A DNA stretch of 8,094 bases from Oscillospiraceae bacterium (GCA_016290695.1 JAEEUX010000107.1:1-8094), one strand, 5' to 3'; positions 1 through 6,453 are shown, numbered from the stretch's first letter. Made by a program: numbers and translations. The notes: a model not told the origin generated them from the letters alone.

Positions 1-17
1 CTAATGAAGGAGGTAAA

Positions 18-51
18 GGGGCTGCTTCAATTTGGAGCAGCCCCGCCTTTT
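18..51 (+). terminator. Terminator-like hairpin before the surface-protein gene
   Basis: Positions 18-26 (GGGGCTGCT) and 36-44 (AGCAGCCCC) form a perfect 9-bp stem with a 9-base loop. The bases after it are GCC and then four T. It probably ends a gene lying left of the window, since stop codons (TAA at 2-4) sit just before it. The T-run is short and offset by three bases, so it could instead be a 5' leader hairpin of the following gene. An AAGGAGGT sequence at 7-14 precedes the stem. Confidence 0.5.
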
Positions 52-58
52 AAAGATT

Positions 59-3000
59 ATGATATATAGAATAAGAAAAACTCTTTGTCTTATATTAGTG
101 TTATTTCTGTTACCAATGGGTATTATAATTGATGAAGCTCATGCCGTTGAAAATGGTAATATTTCGTTTTCATTTTCGACATCTAGCGATGCTTTAGTCG
201 AAGGAAAGCAGTATGAAATTATAGTAACCGTTACGAACAGCACAGGGAGTGCTATTTCAAATTATTCCATTAAACTATACAATCAATATGATAATAATAA
301 CATGGCTTTGTTATATGAGACGAGTCCATCGGGTTCTTTAAAAAATGGTGGAAGCAAGTCTATTACATACGGTGTATGGACAGCCCAAAAAAATCTGAGA
401 TTAATAGCAGAATTATGGCTTAATAATTCAAATTCAGCTGATTATATAAGCGACCCCTTTGCCCCTAATATAGTATCTAAAACACCTGAAAATATTTTAT
501 ATCTTGACGATTCTTTTAAAGTTAATATAAGCGGAAATACGAACACGCTTTATATGCAAGCCTTTCGCTTTACAGAAAATGTATTAGACAGCTATTACGT
601 AAACAAAAATGACGATAAAACACGAGATATTGAAATAGTACTTAATAGCAATACAGCGTCAGACGCGGCTATTAACTTATGGATGGAGTACGCTAAACCG
701 TCAAGCGTTAATAGAATAGGATTTAAATTAAACGAAAACAAGTCGCCAATTAGCACAGCCAAAGCTACTGTTATTAATTTGACAAATGGCGAAGCGTCTT
801 GCGTAATTGGCGTATACGATAGCCCGAGCTTAATTATTGGTACTAAGAATGGCGTAAACTTTCTTGGATGTGTCTTAACATACAATATGCATTTTAAAAT
901 TGGAGAGCCATCTGTCGCCGATGATCCAAATCCGAAAGATGTAACTAACATAAAAATAATTACCCCCCCTTATAAGACCCAGTATTACGCAGGAGAAGAA
1001 TTTGCTCCAAATGGTATGGTTGTTGAAGCAACTCTTGTGAATTCAGAAAAGAAAAATGTTGCGGGATACAATTATCTACCTAAAGAAAAATTGAAGCTTG
1101 GAGACAGCGCAGTTACAGTGTTTTATGGTAGTTCTTCAGTAAAGCAAAACATTCGTGTCATTCCGAAAATAGAACTTTGTAATGTTTCAATATCAAACGG
1201 CTGGATGATAAATGAAAATCTTGTGATGACCGAAAAGGGTCTTGAAACAAGAGATAATTTGTTTAGAGCCATTACTCACTGCGGTGATGAATGCGGGGTG
1301 TTTTCATTCTCTGTATCCGATAATACAGATGTATTAATAAATGGTGTTAAGCAGACTGTTGAAGAAGGGGTATGTACCATTCGGATTCCCTCGTCAGATG
1401 TATTCGATACAGATATGCGCAAAGAAATTGATGGAGCTAAAACTATTGTTACTCTTTCGGGTGCGGGTGAGTATAGTGATATTCAAAAAGAATACATATT
1501 TCAGTGCTCTAAGCAGTTGTATTCGGATATGCCGTCTAATGTTATCGACTATTTGTGTATAGGCTCACAATACACAAATAAATTTCCCTATGGAATAAAC
1601 GCTATTGCAACTTTAAGAGGGCAAAATCCCGACACAACAACAAGCACAATTACCACTGCACCAACGTCAATCGGGAACTTTGGCGGATATATCACATATT
1701 ATTATGAAAATGCAATAACTAATAAATCAAACAATCCTTACGGCGTAGACTTTTTAATACATGGTAATTCCGTTGATGGAACAGACGAATTTGCCGAACC
1801 CGGACAGGTTTGGGTAAGTGAAGATGGAATCGATTGGTATGCCCTTGCAGGTTCTATTCATTATGATGATATTGCAATTTGGGATTATACCATGACTTAT
1901 AAAAAAAATAAAACGTGGGAAGATAATAAAGGTAATACGGGCACTATCCGATACGAATTTCCTGAAAAAAATAGCTATAATCTTTATAACTGGCCGAGCA
2001 CAGAAAATGTAGCAGAAATAGCTGTAAGCGGAATCTACTTAACTCCAAAGGGAGGAATCAATGCATTTGGCAACACACTTCCTCAATATCCAGCTTTTGG
2101 ATATGTAGATGTACATAATTTAGGTAATACCAATATTGCCTCAAACCCTTATGTCGAGGGAGGAACATATTATGATGTTTTCGACCTTGCTTGGGCAGTT
2201 GACGCGCAGGGCCAGCCTGTTGACGTAAGCGACAAAGAATTTCATTATGTAAAAATTCAGACCGCTTCTTTTATCGAAAACGGCGCTATCGGTGAAAAAT
2301 CCACCGAAATCAATATGATGCGTATTGCTCAGCCCGCCGCAGAGGACGTTGGCAAGACGGCTACGCCTACGAACATTACGATTGACGGCAAGACGGCCAC
2401 GCCTACCAACCTTGCCTCCGGCGGCAGTGCCGCGCCCGTATATGATATGAGCGTTTGCGGACCCTTCATCGTCGCGGTTGACGCGCCGGAGGGGGCGAAC
2501 GTATATATCAACGGCGAGCGCACAAGCTCCCGCAAATATGACGCCATCCCCGACCATAAGATTATCCGCGTTATCGTCCAGGAGGGCGAGAAGGCCCCAT
2601 GGATAGCATATTACAATCTCAGCGAGGGCGAGGCCGCCGAGACAGTTACGCTGCGCTTTAATGACGGCGGCAGCGTCACGACGGGCGTTTATGACAAGCA
2701 GATGGACGGCTGCGCGCTGCCCGTTCCCGCCGCCTCCGCCGGTAAGGAATTCCTCGGCTGGCAGCTTGGGCAGAAGCTCTATACCGAGTTTTCCTTTAGA
2801 GCCATGCCGGACGGCGCGGAGCTGACGGCGGTTTGGAACGTCACGAGCACAGCGCCCGCGCACAGCGAAAACAATATCACGGTCAAGTTCCGCCTTATCG
2901 GCTGCTCCGAGGCTGAGGATGATATCAATCTCGCCGACGGCAATTATCATGGCGCGGAGTATCAGACCTGGATTGCCACGCGCGATTACACGATACCCGA

Positions 3001-4663
3001 CGATTACCTTGTTATCGACCTTATTCAGCTCGCGCTGAGCCGCGCGGGCTTGGAGGCAAGGAACCCGAGCGGCAACTACATCGAGTCCATTTTTGCGCCC
3101 GAGTCGCTCGGCGGGCAGGAGATGGAGGAGTTCACCAACGGCCCGCGTTCCGGCTGGATGTATACGATTGGCCGCAATGCCGACGGCTCCGACGGTTATC
3201 ACGCGAATAACGGCGTCGCGCAGCAGAAGCTGACGGACGGCGACGTTGTGATTTTCCACTATGTGAACGATTACGCCTATGAGGTCGCGGATTGGGACCG
3301 TTTGGGCGGCGTCGGTTATCCCGCGCAGGGCGACGGCACTTATCATAATAAGTGGCTCGAGGCCGAAGATGTGAACCCGCCCAGCGGAAGCAGGCCGGGC
3401 GGCGAGACCGGCGAAAAGAAAGACGAGGATAAGGACAAGGACAAGCCTGCCGAGACTCCCGCTGCGGAAAAGGTCGTCGAGACCGTGAAGGTCGAGGCGA
3501 AGGCGGACGCTAAGGGCGTTGCTGCGGCGAAGGTTGAGGCGAAGGCCGTTGCCGACGCTGTCAAGAACGCTGCGGAGAAGAAGGCTGATTCCATCGTCAT
3601 TAAGCCGGAAGTTACCGGCGACGCGAAGGAAGTCAAGGTCGAGCTGCCGAAGGCGTCTGTGAGCGAGATAGCGAAGTCTTCCGTCGCGCTCGTTGTTGAG
3701 ACCGACAAGGGTTCCGTTGAGGTCCCGAATGAGATCTTGAAGGAAATTGCCGAGCAGGCAGGCGGTGCGAACGTTGAGATTTCCGTCGCGGATAAGTCCG
3801 TCGAGGACGCGGGTGTTAAGGCAGCGATTGCGGATAAGCTCGGCGACGACGCCAACACCGATAACGCCGCAGTCGCGGAGATTACCGTTACTTCCGGCGA
3901 CAAGAAGATAACCACGTTCAGCGGCAAGATGATTAACGCCAGCGTTTCCGTAGACGGCAAGAAGGGCTTTGCCGAGGGCAAGAAGTACCTGACCCTCGTA
4001 ATAAGCGAAAACGGCAAGCGCGAGCTTCTCGCCGGTAAGTGCTCCAAGGGCGCGGACGGCAAGCTGAACGTAGGCGTAAAGGTCGGACATCTCAGCACCT
4101 TCGTTGTGCTGGATAAGGAGCTCAAGAGCTTTTCCGACGCCGAAGCGCACTGGTCGGCTGACGCGGTCGACTTCGCCGTAGCAAACGGCCTCATGAACGG
4201 CACCTCCGACACGGCGTTTGCTCCGAACATGACCCTGAACAGAGCCATGCTCGTTACGATACTCTATCGCCTCGCCGGTTCTCCCGTTGCCATGGCAACG
4301 GACAAGTTCACCGACGTTGCGGCGGGTCAGTGGTATTCTGACGCAGTCGCATGGGCGGCAGCTAACGGCATCGTAACCGGCAAGACCGAGACGACCTTCG
4401 CACCGATGGACAATATCACGCGCGAACAGTTCGCCACAATGCTCATGCGCTACTGCAAGTTCGCAGGAGTCGACACCGCGAAAAACGCCGATCTCGGCGC
4501 GTTCACCGACGCTTCGAGCATCAGCAGCTACGCCAAAGACGCCCTCGCCTGGGCCAACGCCTCCGGAATCATCACCGGACGCACGGCGACCACCATCGCC
4601 CCCACCGGCAGCGCCACCCGCGGCGAAGCGGCAACCATGCTCATGCGCTTCATGCAGATGTAA
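59..4663 (+). CDS. Large secreted SLH-domain surface protein (mosaic, Big_3-like and DUF4430-like domains)
   Basis: A 1534-residue exported protein, probably held on the cell wall by its SLH domains and acting as an adhesin or structural surface protein. The ligand is unknown. The ATG at 59 was chosen over a TTG at 32 because it starts directly with a signal peptide: MIYRIRKT, a Leu/Ile-rich core, then a likely cut after AHA at residue 29. Visible order: CARDB-like beta domain (~30-135); unassigned region (~136-290); Big_3-type Ig-like domain (~293-368, with PPYKTQYYAGEEF and GDSAVTVFY); a surface module (~487-757) with FGGYITYYYENAITN, NPYGVDF, EPGQVWVSEDG and FDLAWAVD; a Thr/Pro repeat linker (~764-790); an InlB/Flg_new-like repeat (~861-927, ending FLGW...LTAVWN); a DUF4430-like domain (~936-1071, GPRSGWMYTIGR and LTDGDVVIFHYV); a Lys/Asp/Pro then Ala/Lys-rich stalk (~1090-1350); and three SLH domains (~1355-1407, 1414-1466, 1478-1534). 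Only SLH2 keeps a clear ITRE motif; SLH1 has LNRA and SLH3 ATRG. No good ribosome binding site lies at the usual distance before 59. Base composition changes sharply near 2190. Family assignment is firm; function is inferred. Confidence 0.93.
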   Translation: MIYRIRKTLCLILVLFLLPMGIIIDEAHAVENGNISFSFSTSSDALVEGKQYEIIVTVTNSTGSAISNYSIKLYNQYDNNNMALLYETSPSGSLKNGGSKSITYGVWTAQKNLRLIAELWLNNSNSADYISDPFAPNIVSKTPENILYLDDSFKVNISGNTNTLYMQAFRFTENVLDSYYVNKNDDKTRDIEIVLNSNTASDAAINLWMEYAKPSSVNRIGFKLNENKSPISTAKATVINLTNGEASCVIGVYDSPSLIIGTKNGVNFLGCVLTYNMHFKIGEPSVADDPNPKDVTNIKIITPPYKTQYYAGEEFAPNGMVVEATLVNSEKKNVAGYNYLPKEKLKLGDSAVTVFYGSSSVKQNIRVIPKIELCNVSISNGWMINENLVMTEKGLETRDNLFRAITHCGDECGVFSFSVSDNTDVLINGVKQTVEEGVCTIRIPSSDVFDTDMRKEIDGAKTIVTLSGAGEYSDIQKEYIFQCSKQLYSDMPSNVIDYLCIGSQYTNKFPYGINAIATLRGQNPDTTTSTITTAPTSIGNFGGYITYYYENAITNKSNNPYGVDFLIHGNSVDGTDEFAEPGQVWVSEDGIDWYALAGSIHYDDIAIWDYTMTYKKNKTWEDNKGNTGTIRYEFPEKNSYNLYNWPSTENVAEIAVSGIYLTPKGGINAFGNTLPQYPAFGYVDVHNLGNTNIASNPYVEGGTYYDVFDLAWAVDAQGQPVDVSDKEFHYVKIQTASFIENGAIGEKSTEINMMRIAQPAAEDVGKTATPTNITIDGKTATPTNLASGGSAAPVYDMSVCGPFIVAVDAPEGANVYINGERTSSRKYDAIPDHKIIRVIVQEGEKAPWIAYYNLSEGEAAETVTLRFNDGGSVTTGVYDKQMDGCALPVPAASAGKEFLGWQLGQKLYTEFSFRAMPDGAELTAVWNVTSTAPAHSENNITVKFRLIGCSEAEDDINLADGNYHGAEYQTWIATRDYTIPDDYLVIDLIQLALSRAGLEARNPSGNYIESIFAPESLGGQEMEEFTNGPRSGWMYTIGRNADGSDGYHANNGVAQQKLTDGDVVIFHYVNDYAYEVADWDRLGGVGYPAQGDGTYHNKWLEAEDVNPPSGSRPGGETGEKKDEDKDKDKPAETPAAEKVVETVKVEAKADAKGVAAAKVEAKAVADAVKNAAEKKADSIVIKPEVTGDAKEVKVELPKASVSEIAKSSVALVVETDKGSVEVPNEILKEIAEQAGGANVEISVADKSVEDAGVKAAIADKLGDDANTDNAAVAEITVTSGDKKITTFSGKMINASVSVDGKKGFAEGKKYLTLVISENGKRELLAGKCSKGADGKLNVGVKVGHLSTFVVLDKELKSFSDAEAHWSADAVDFAVANGLMNGTSDTAFAPNMTLNRAMLVTILYRLAGSPVAMATDKFTDVAAGQWYSDAVAWAAANGIVTGKTETTFAPMDNITREQFATMLMRYCKFAGVDTAKNADLGAFTDASSISSYAKDALAWANASGIITGRTATTIAPTGSATRGEAATMLMRFMQM
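2180..2340 (+). other. Composition breakpoint inside the surface-protein gene
   Basis: Upstream codons mostly end in A or T and AT-rich runs are common. Downstream, codons such as GGC, GCC, GAC and CGC dominate. The change occurs over a few dozen codons around the conserved FDLAWAVDAQGQPVD segment, without breaking the reading frame or the domain. This fits recombination between two related surface-protein genes within a conserved module, but a boundary computed by codon statistics has not been made. Confidence 0.7.
2351..2410 (+). repeat. Two-copy 36-base-period repeat in the Thr/Pro linker
   Basis: Copies at 2351-2374 and 2387-2410 differ at only two of 24 positions and are separated by 12 bases. 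Both encode GKTATPTN. They form a short flexible linker between the surface module and the GC-rich downstream domains of the surface protein. The repeat count could vary between strains by slippage. Confidence 0.85.
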
Positions 4664-4697
4664 GCAAAGCGCAGAGGCGCAAAAACTCAATAACCGC

Positions 4698-4733
4698 AAC
4701 GCGGGGCCGCAATCAAGCGACCCCGCGTTTTTT
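4698..4733 (+). terminator. Intrinsic terminator of the surface-protein gene
   Basis: AACGCGGGG at 4698-4706 pairs perfectly with CCCCGCGTT at 4721-4729 (9-bp, GC-rich stem, 14-base loop), followed by a T-run ending at 4733. It starts 35 bases after the surface-protein stop codon and no other gene ends nearby on the plus strand. Confidence 0.9.
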
Positions 4734-4741
4734 GTAGCATG

Positions 4742-4825
4742 AAGTGTATTCAATTCATCCCTGATTGCCACAAAATCATCTGCCCATGTTTTATCGTATG
4801 ATTGTACAACAACGTGTTTTTTCAT
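4742..4825 (-). pseudogene. Truncated GrpB-family gene (first 28 codons only)
   Basis: On the minus strand an ATG at 4825-4823 opens a frame beginning MKKHVVVQSYDKTWADDF, followed by VAIRDELNTL. This resembles the start of GrpB/UPF0157 family proteins, which begin with a VVVxPYxxxW segment and then an acidic helix. An AGGAAG ribosome binding site (4838-4833) lies seven bases before the start, so this was a real gene start. The expected continuation, an IEHVGSTSV-type motif after the helix, is absent: after codon 28 the frame runs into the antisense of the neighbouring terminator and surface-protein gene. The fragment is therefore a decayed or cut remnant with no expected activity. The family call rests on a short segment. 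Confidence 0.6.
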
Positions 4826-4938
4826 AATACAACTTCCTGTTTACGATTTACGATTATTAATTTATAATTTAATATATTATAATGTCCTTTAAAATGCAAT
4901 TAAGATGATTAATATTATGAAACACAATTTAAAACCGT
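4826..4938. other. AT-rich spacer upstream of the GrpB remnant
   Basis: No plausible gene is visible here. The stretch is very AT-rich, contains a tandem TTTACGA pair (4840-4853) and a minus-strand TATAAT at 4881-4876. The latter could be the -10 box of the old GrpB-family promoter, although no convincing -35 box lies at the right distance. Its composition differs from both flanks. Confidence 0.5.
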
Positions 4939-4968
4939 ATGCATATCATTCTGAGTTGCCGGGGGTCA

Positions 4969-4989
4969 CAGGGGGAGGTAAGCCCCCTG
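4969..4989 (+). repeat. Perfect 7-bp inverted repeat (G/C hairpin)
   Basis: CAGGGGG at 4969-4975 and CCCCCTG at 4983-4989 flank a seven-base loop. There is no T-run after it, so it is not a terminator. A stem of this strength in the noncoding block suggests an RNA element or a protein-binding or nicking site. Confidence 0.7.
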
Positions 4990-5001
4990 AAAAGCGGTCG
5001 A

Positions 5002-5011
5002 GTGATATCAC
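5002..5011. repeat. 10-bp perfect palindrome GTGATATCAC
   Basis: GTGATATCAC is its own reverse complement and lies 12 bases right of the G/C hairpin. A second GTGA...TCAC pair follows at about 5027-5039 with a few bases between the halves. Such symmetry fits an operator for a dimeric regulator, but no cognate protein is identified and a chance palindrome is possible. Confidence 0.35.
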
Positions 5012-5132
5012 GAGGCGTTGCTTGCGGTGATTGCGTCACGGCAAACCGGAGCAAGGTAAGGCCTCAAAGGCGAAACAAAATGTTCGGTAAAACCCCGTCA
5101 AAAACGCGAATCAAAAAATCTAAAAATGGGTA

Positions 5133-5161
5133 TTGACATATTGTGGCTTGTATGCTATCAT
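5133..5161 (+). promoter_or_regulatory. Strong vegetative sigma promoter for the ParB-recombinase operon
   Basis: TTGACA (5133-5138) matches the -35 consensus exactly. A 17-base spacer leads to TATCAT (5156-5161), and TG at 5153-5154 gives an extended -10 element. Transcription should start near 5168 and run rightward, about 410 bases before the first start codon of the ParB-like gene. Confidence 0.8.
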
Positions 5162-5273
5162 GCGAACATATGTTCTATGTAGAGCGTGGAAAACTCCTTT
5201 CACCTTGATAACCGCATGCTGGGTGTTCCGGCCCCGTCGTTTCCCGATTAAGTTTTCGGATGTCGTCGTTAAC

Positions 5274-5318
5274 ATGAGCAAGGGGTTACTATGCCCTTTT
5301 GAAGCGAAAAGTGAATAA
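5274..5318 (+). CDS. Possible 14-residue leader peptide before the attenuator
   Basis: An ATG at 5274 opens a frame reading MSKGLLCPFEAKSE, with a TAA at 5316-5318 only eight bases before the first terminator stem. That spacing is what translation-controlled attenuation needs: a ribosome stalled on or near the peptide could alter folding of the terminator. The ribosome binding site is weak (GGAT about 11 bases upstream). The same frame is open further upstream, but the only ATG there overlaps the -10 box and cannot lie in the transcript. Coding is uncertain. Confidence 0.3.
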   Translation: MSKGLLCPFEAKSE

Positions 5319-5326
5319 CAAGAACT

Positions 5327-5363
5327 ATGGATGCGCTGCCTTTCGGCGGTGCGTCCATTTTTT
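5327..5363 (+). terminator. First terminator/attenuator in the operon leader
   Basis: A 14-bp stem forms between 5327-5340 (ATGGATGCGCTGCC) and 5345-5358 (GGCGGTGCGTCCAT), with all positions paired when G-U pairs are allowed. It closes on a TTTC loop and is followed by a T-run to 5363. It lies between the operon promoter and the first gene with no gene end before it, so it most likely limits read-through into the ParB-recombinase operon. Confidence 0.88.
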
Positions 5364-5404
5364 ATGCCCGTATGGTCGTCTTTGGCGCTCCTGCGGGTAT
5401 TTTT
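5364..5404 (+). terminator. Second, tandem terminator-like hairpin
   Basis: Immediately after the first T-run, ATGCCCGTA (5364-5372) pairs over 9 bp with TGCGGGTAT (5392-5400), allowing G-U pairs. An inner four-pair stem (5377-5380 with 5384-5387) and a GG/CC pair (5374-5375 with 5390-5391) extend it. T bases at 5400-5404 follow. Two abutting terminator-like hairpins suggest tight control, or alternative folds in a switch. Confidence 0.65.
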
Positions 5405-5479
5405 ATGCCAATTTTCCGGGTTGGTGTTTACTTTTTTGCTTCGATTGTTGCGGTAGGTAGTTGAGGGGAGAAAAAAAGC

Positions 5480-5487
5480 AAGGAGGT
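5480..5487 (+). promoter_or_regulatory. Consensus ribosome binding site AAGGAGGT
   Basis: This is the best Shine-Dalgarno match in the leader, with AGGAGG ending seven bases before the ATG at 5494. It is clearly stronger than the AAGGA site (5567-5571) in front of the ParB-like ATG at 5578. It implies that the operon's original or main translation start is at 5494. Confidence 0.85.
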
Positions 5488-5493
5488 AAACGC

Positions 5494-5577
5494 ATGGCAA
5501 ACACTTCGTAAATCGCAACGTCAAAATCATTTTTAACCGCTAATCATCGCGCAAAACAAAAGAAAGAAGGAATCAAA
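5494..5577 (+). pseudogene. In-frame N-terminal extension of the ParB-like gene, interrupted by TAA
   Basis: From the ATG at 5494 the frame reads MANTS and then TAA (5509-5511). Without the stop the same frame would continue IATSKSFLTANHRAKQKK, then EGIK, straight into the ParB-like protein at 5578 (84 bases, 28 codons). Two readings are possible: the ParB-like gene once began here and gained a nonsense codon, or a deliberate five-codon upstream minigene feeds ribosomes to the downstream start. The SD strength and uninterrupted frame after the TAA favour the first, but this is inference without homologues. Confidence 0.5.
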
Positions 5578-6453
5578 ATGAAAACCGAAATTAAACACAT
5601 AGCACTAACTCAAATTGACGATTTCCCGGAGCATCCGTTTCAGGTTCGCATGGACGAGGACATGGAGCAGCTCGTCGAAAGCGTGAAAAGCCTCGGCGTC
5701 ATAACGCCCATCACGCTCCGCAAGAAGGACGATGGAAGATACGAAATCGTGTCCGGCCATCGCCGCCGCAAAGCTTGCGAGATAGCAGGGCTTGAGACTG
5801 TCCCGGCGGAGGTTAAGGAACTCACGCGAGACGAGGCAATCATCCTCATGGTCGAATCCAATCTCCAGCGCAGCGTCATTTTGCCGAGCGAAAAAGCCCT
5901 CGCATATAAGATGCGCCTTGAGGCGATGAACAGGCAGGGTCAGAGAACGGATTTAACTTCTGGCCCAGTGGGCCAGAAGTCTACTCCGGTCAATTCGAGA
6001 GATGCGGTGGCAGCAGAAGTGCCGGATAGCGCAAGACAAATACAGCGCTATGTTCGCCTGAACGAGCTCAACCACGAGCTCCTGTCCAAAGTCGATGAAG
6101 GGCAAATCGCAATGCGCCCCGCCGTCGAACTCTCCTATCTCAAATCGGACGAGCAGGAAAATCTTTTACAGGCGATGGAACTCACCGACGCGACACCATC
6201 CCACGCGCAGGCAATCAAAATGAGAAAGTTCTCACAGGAGGGGCGGCTTACGCCGGAAGTCATCGAGTCCATAATGACCGAAGAAAAGTCGAATCAGAAG
6301 GAATTTTTCAGAATGCCGATGGACACTATCCGCAAATGGATACCGAAGGAGGTTCCGCAAAAAGACGCTGAGGATTATATCTCCAGAGCGCTTGAATTTT
6401 ACCACCAGCACCAGGAAATGCAGCGCCTCCGCGAGCAGGAATACGAAAGATGA
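5578..6453 (+). CDS. ParB/Spo0J-family DNA-binding protein
   Basis: A 291-residue cytoplasmic protein of the ParB/RepB/Spo0J family, which binds DNA at centromere-like sites and uses CTP in well-studied members. The N-terminal ParB domain (~5-100) shows QIDDFPEHPFQVR, LVESVKSLGVITPITLR, the box GHRRRKA (60-66) and MVESNLQR (91-98). A helix-turn-helix region follows (~139-165, DAVAAEVPDSARQIQRYVRL), then a KorB-like helical part and a charged C-terminus. No ParA partner is in the window. The start has AAGGA (5567-5571) six bases upstream, but an upstream in-frame ATG with a better SD suggests a lost N-terminal extension. Its stop overlaps the next small frame (ATGA). Sitting with a TnpW-like protein and serine recombinase, it probably serves maintenance or regulation of a mobile element rather than chromosome segregation. 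Confidence 0.9.
   Translation: MKTEIKHIALTQIDDFPEHPFQVRMDEDMEQLVESVKSLGVITPITLRKKDDGRYEIVSGHRRRKACEIAGLETVPAEVKELTRDEAIILMVESNLQRSVILPSEKALAYKMRLEAMNRQGQRTDLTSGPVGQKSTPVNSRDAVAAEVPDSARQIQRYVRLNELNHELLSKVDEGQIAMRPAVELSYLKSDEQENLLQAMELTDATPSHAQAIKMRKFSQEGRLTPEVIESIMTEEKSNQKEFFRMPMDTIRKWIPKEVPQKDAEDYISRALEFYHQHQEMQRLREQEYER
5956..5980. repeat. Perfect 12-bp inverted repeat inside the ParB-like gene
   Basis: ACTTCTGGCCCA (5956-5967) and TGGGCCAGAAGT (5969-5980) are exact reverse complements around a single central G. They encode residues ~127-135 in the linker between the ParB domain and the helix-turn-helix. The site does not match the classical parS sequence. It could be an autoregulatory binding site, or chance. 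Confidence 0.85.

Larger units (their letters stand above)
4939..5132 (+). other. Structured noncoding block upstream of the recombinase operon promoter
   Basis: The block is GC-richer than the spacer to its left and carries a perfect hairpin (4969-4989) and a palindrome (5002-5011). A 65-codon frame runs through it from an ATG at 4939, but that frame has no ribosome binding site, no recognisable domain, and ends inside the -35 box of the next promoter, so coding is unlikely. Possible roles are a structured RNA, a recombination or transfer site, or a regulatory region of the mobile element. None is proven. Confidence 0.4.
5168..5363 (+). ncRNA. Candidate short leader RNA ending at the first terminator
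   Basis: If transcription starts near 5168 and stops at the hairpin ending at 5363, the product is an RNA of roughly 195 bases. It could be just the attenuated leader of the operon or a separate small RNA. No known RNA family was recognised. This is inference from the promoter and terminator positions only. Confidence 0.35.

Noticed and set aside
3343..4248. 301-codon minus-strand frame rich in Ser, Thr, Ala and Pro
   Set aside because: This is the antisense of the Ala/Lys-rich stalk; composition explains it and no ribosome binding site or domain was seen.
2141..4825. 894-codon open frame on the minus strand opposite the surface-protein gene
   Set aside because: It is an open shadow caused by the GC-rich codon pattern of the plus-strand gene: low-complexity, Arg/Leu/Gly-rich, with no domains. 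Only its first 28 codons, beyond the surface gene, look real (GrpB remnant).
4939..5136. 65-codon plus-strand frame in the noncoding block
   Set aside because: It has no ribosome binding site, no domain, runs through a hairpin and a palindrome, and overlaps the -35 box. Kept as a noncoding block instead.
5133..5318. 61-codon plus-strand frame starting at the -35 box
   Set aside because: Its TTG and first ATG lie inside the promoter and would not be in the transcript. Only the last 14 codons were kept as a possible leader peptide.
5364..5456. 30-residue hydrophobic frame (MPVWSSLALL...) after the first terminator
   Set aside because: Its ATG sits in the second hairpin directly after the T-run, with no ribosome binding site; the terminator fold explains the sequence better.
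5120..5530. 136-codon minus-strand frame across the leader
   Set aside because: It lies opposite the promoter and hairpins, with no recognisable protein features; considered a chance frame.
5465..5538. Alternative frame through the consensus SD reading AWQTLRKSQRQNHF
   Set aside because: It has no start codon at a usable distance from the SD and ends before the ParB-like gene. The 5494 frame, which joins the ParB frame, is the better candidate.
5956..5980. Classical parS site
   Set aside because: The palindrome does not resemble the TGTTTCACGTGAAACA consensus, so it is reported only as an inverted repeat.
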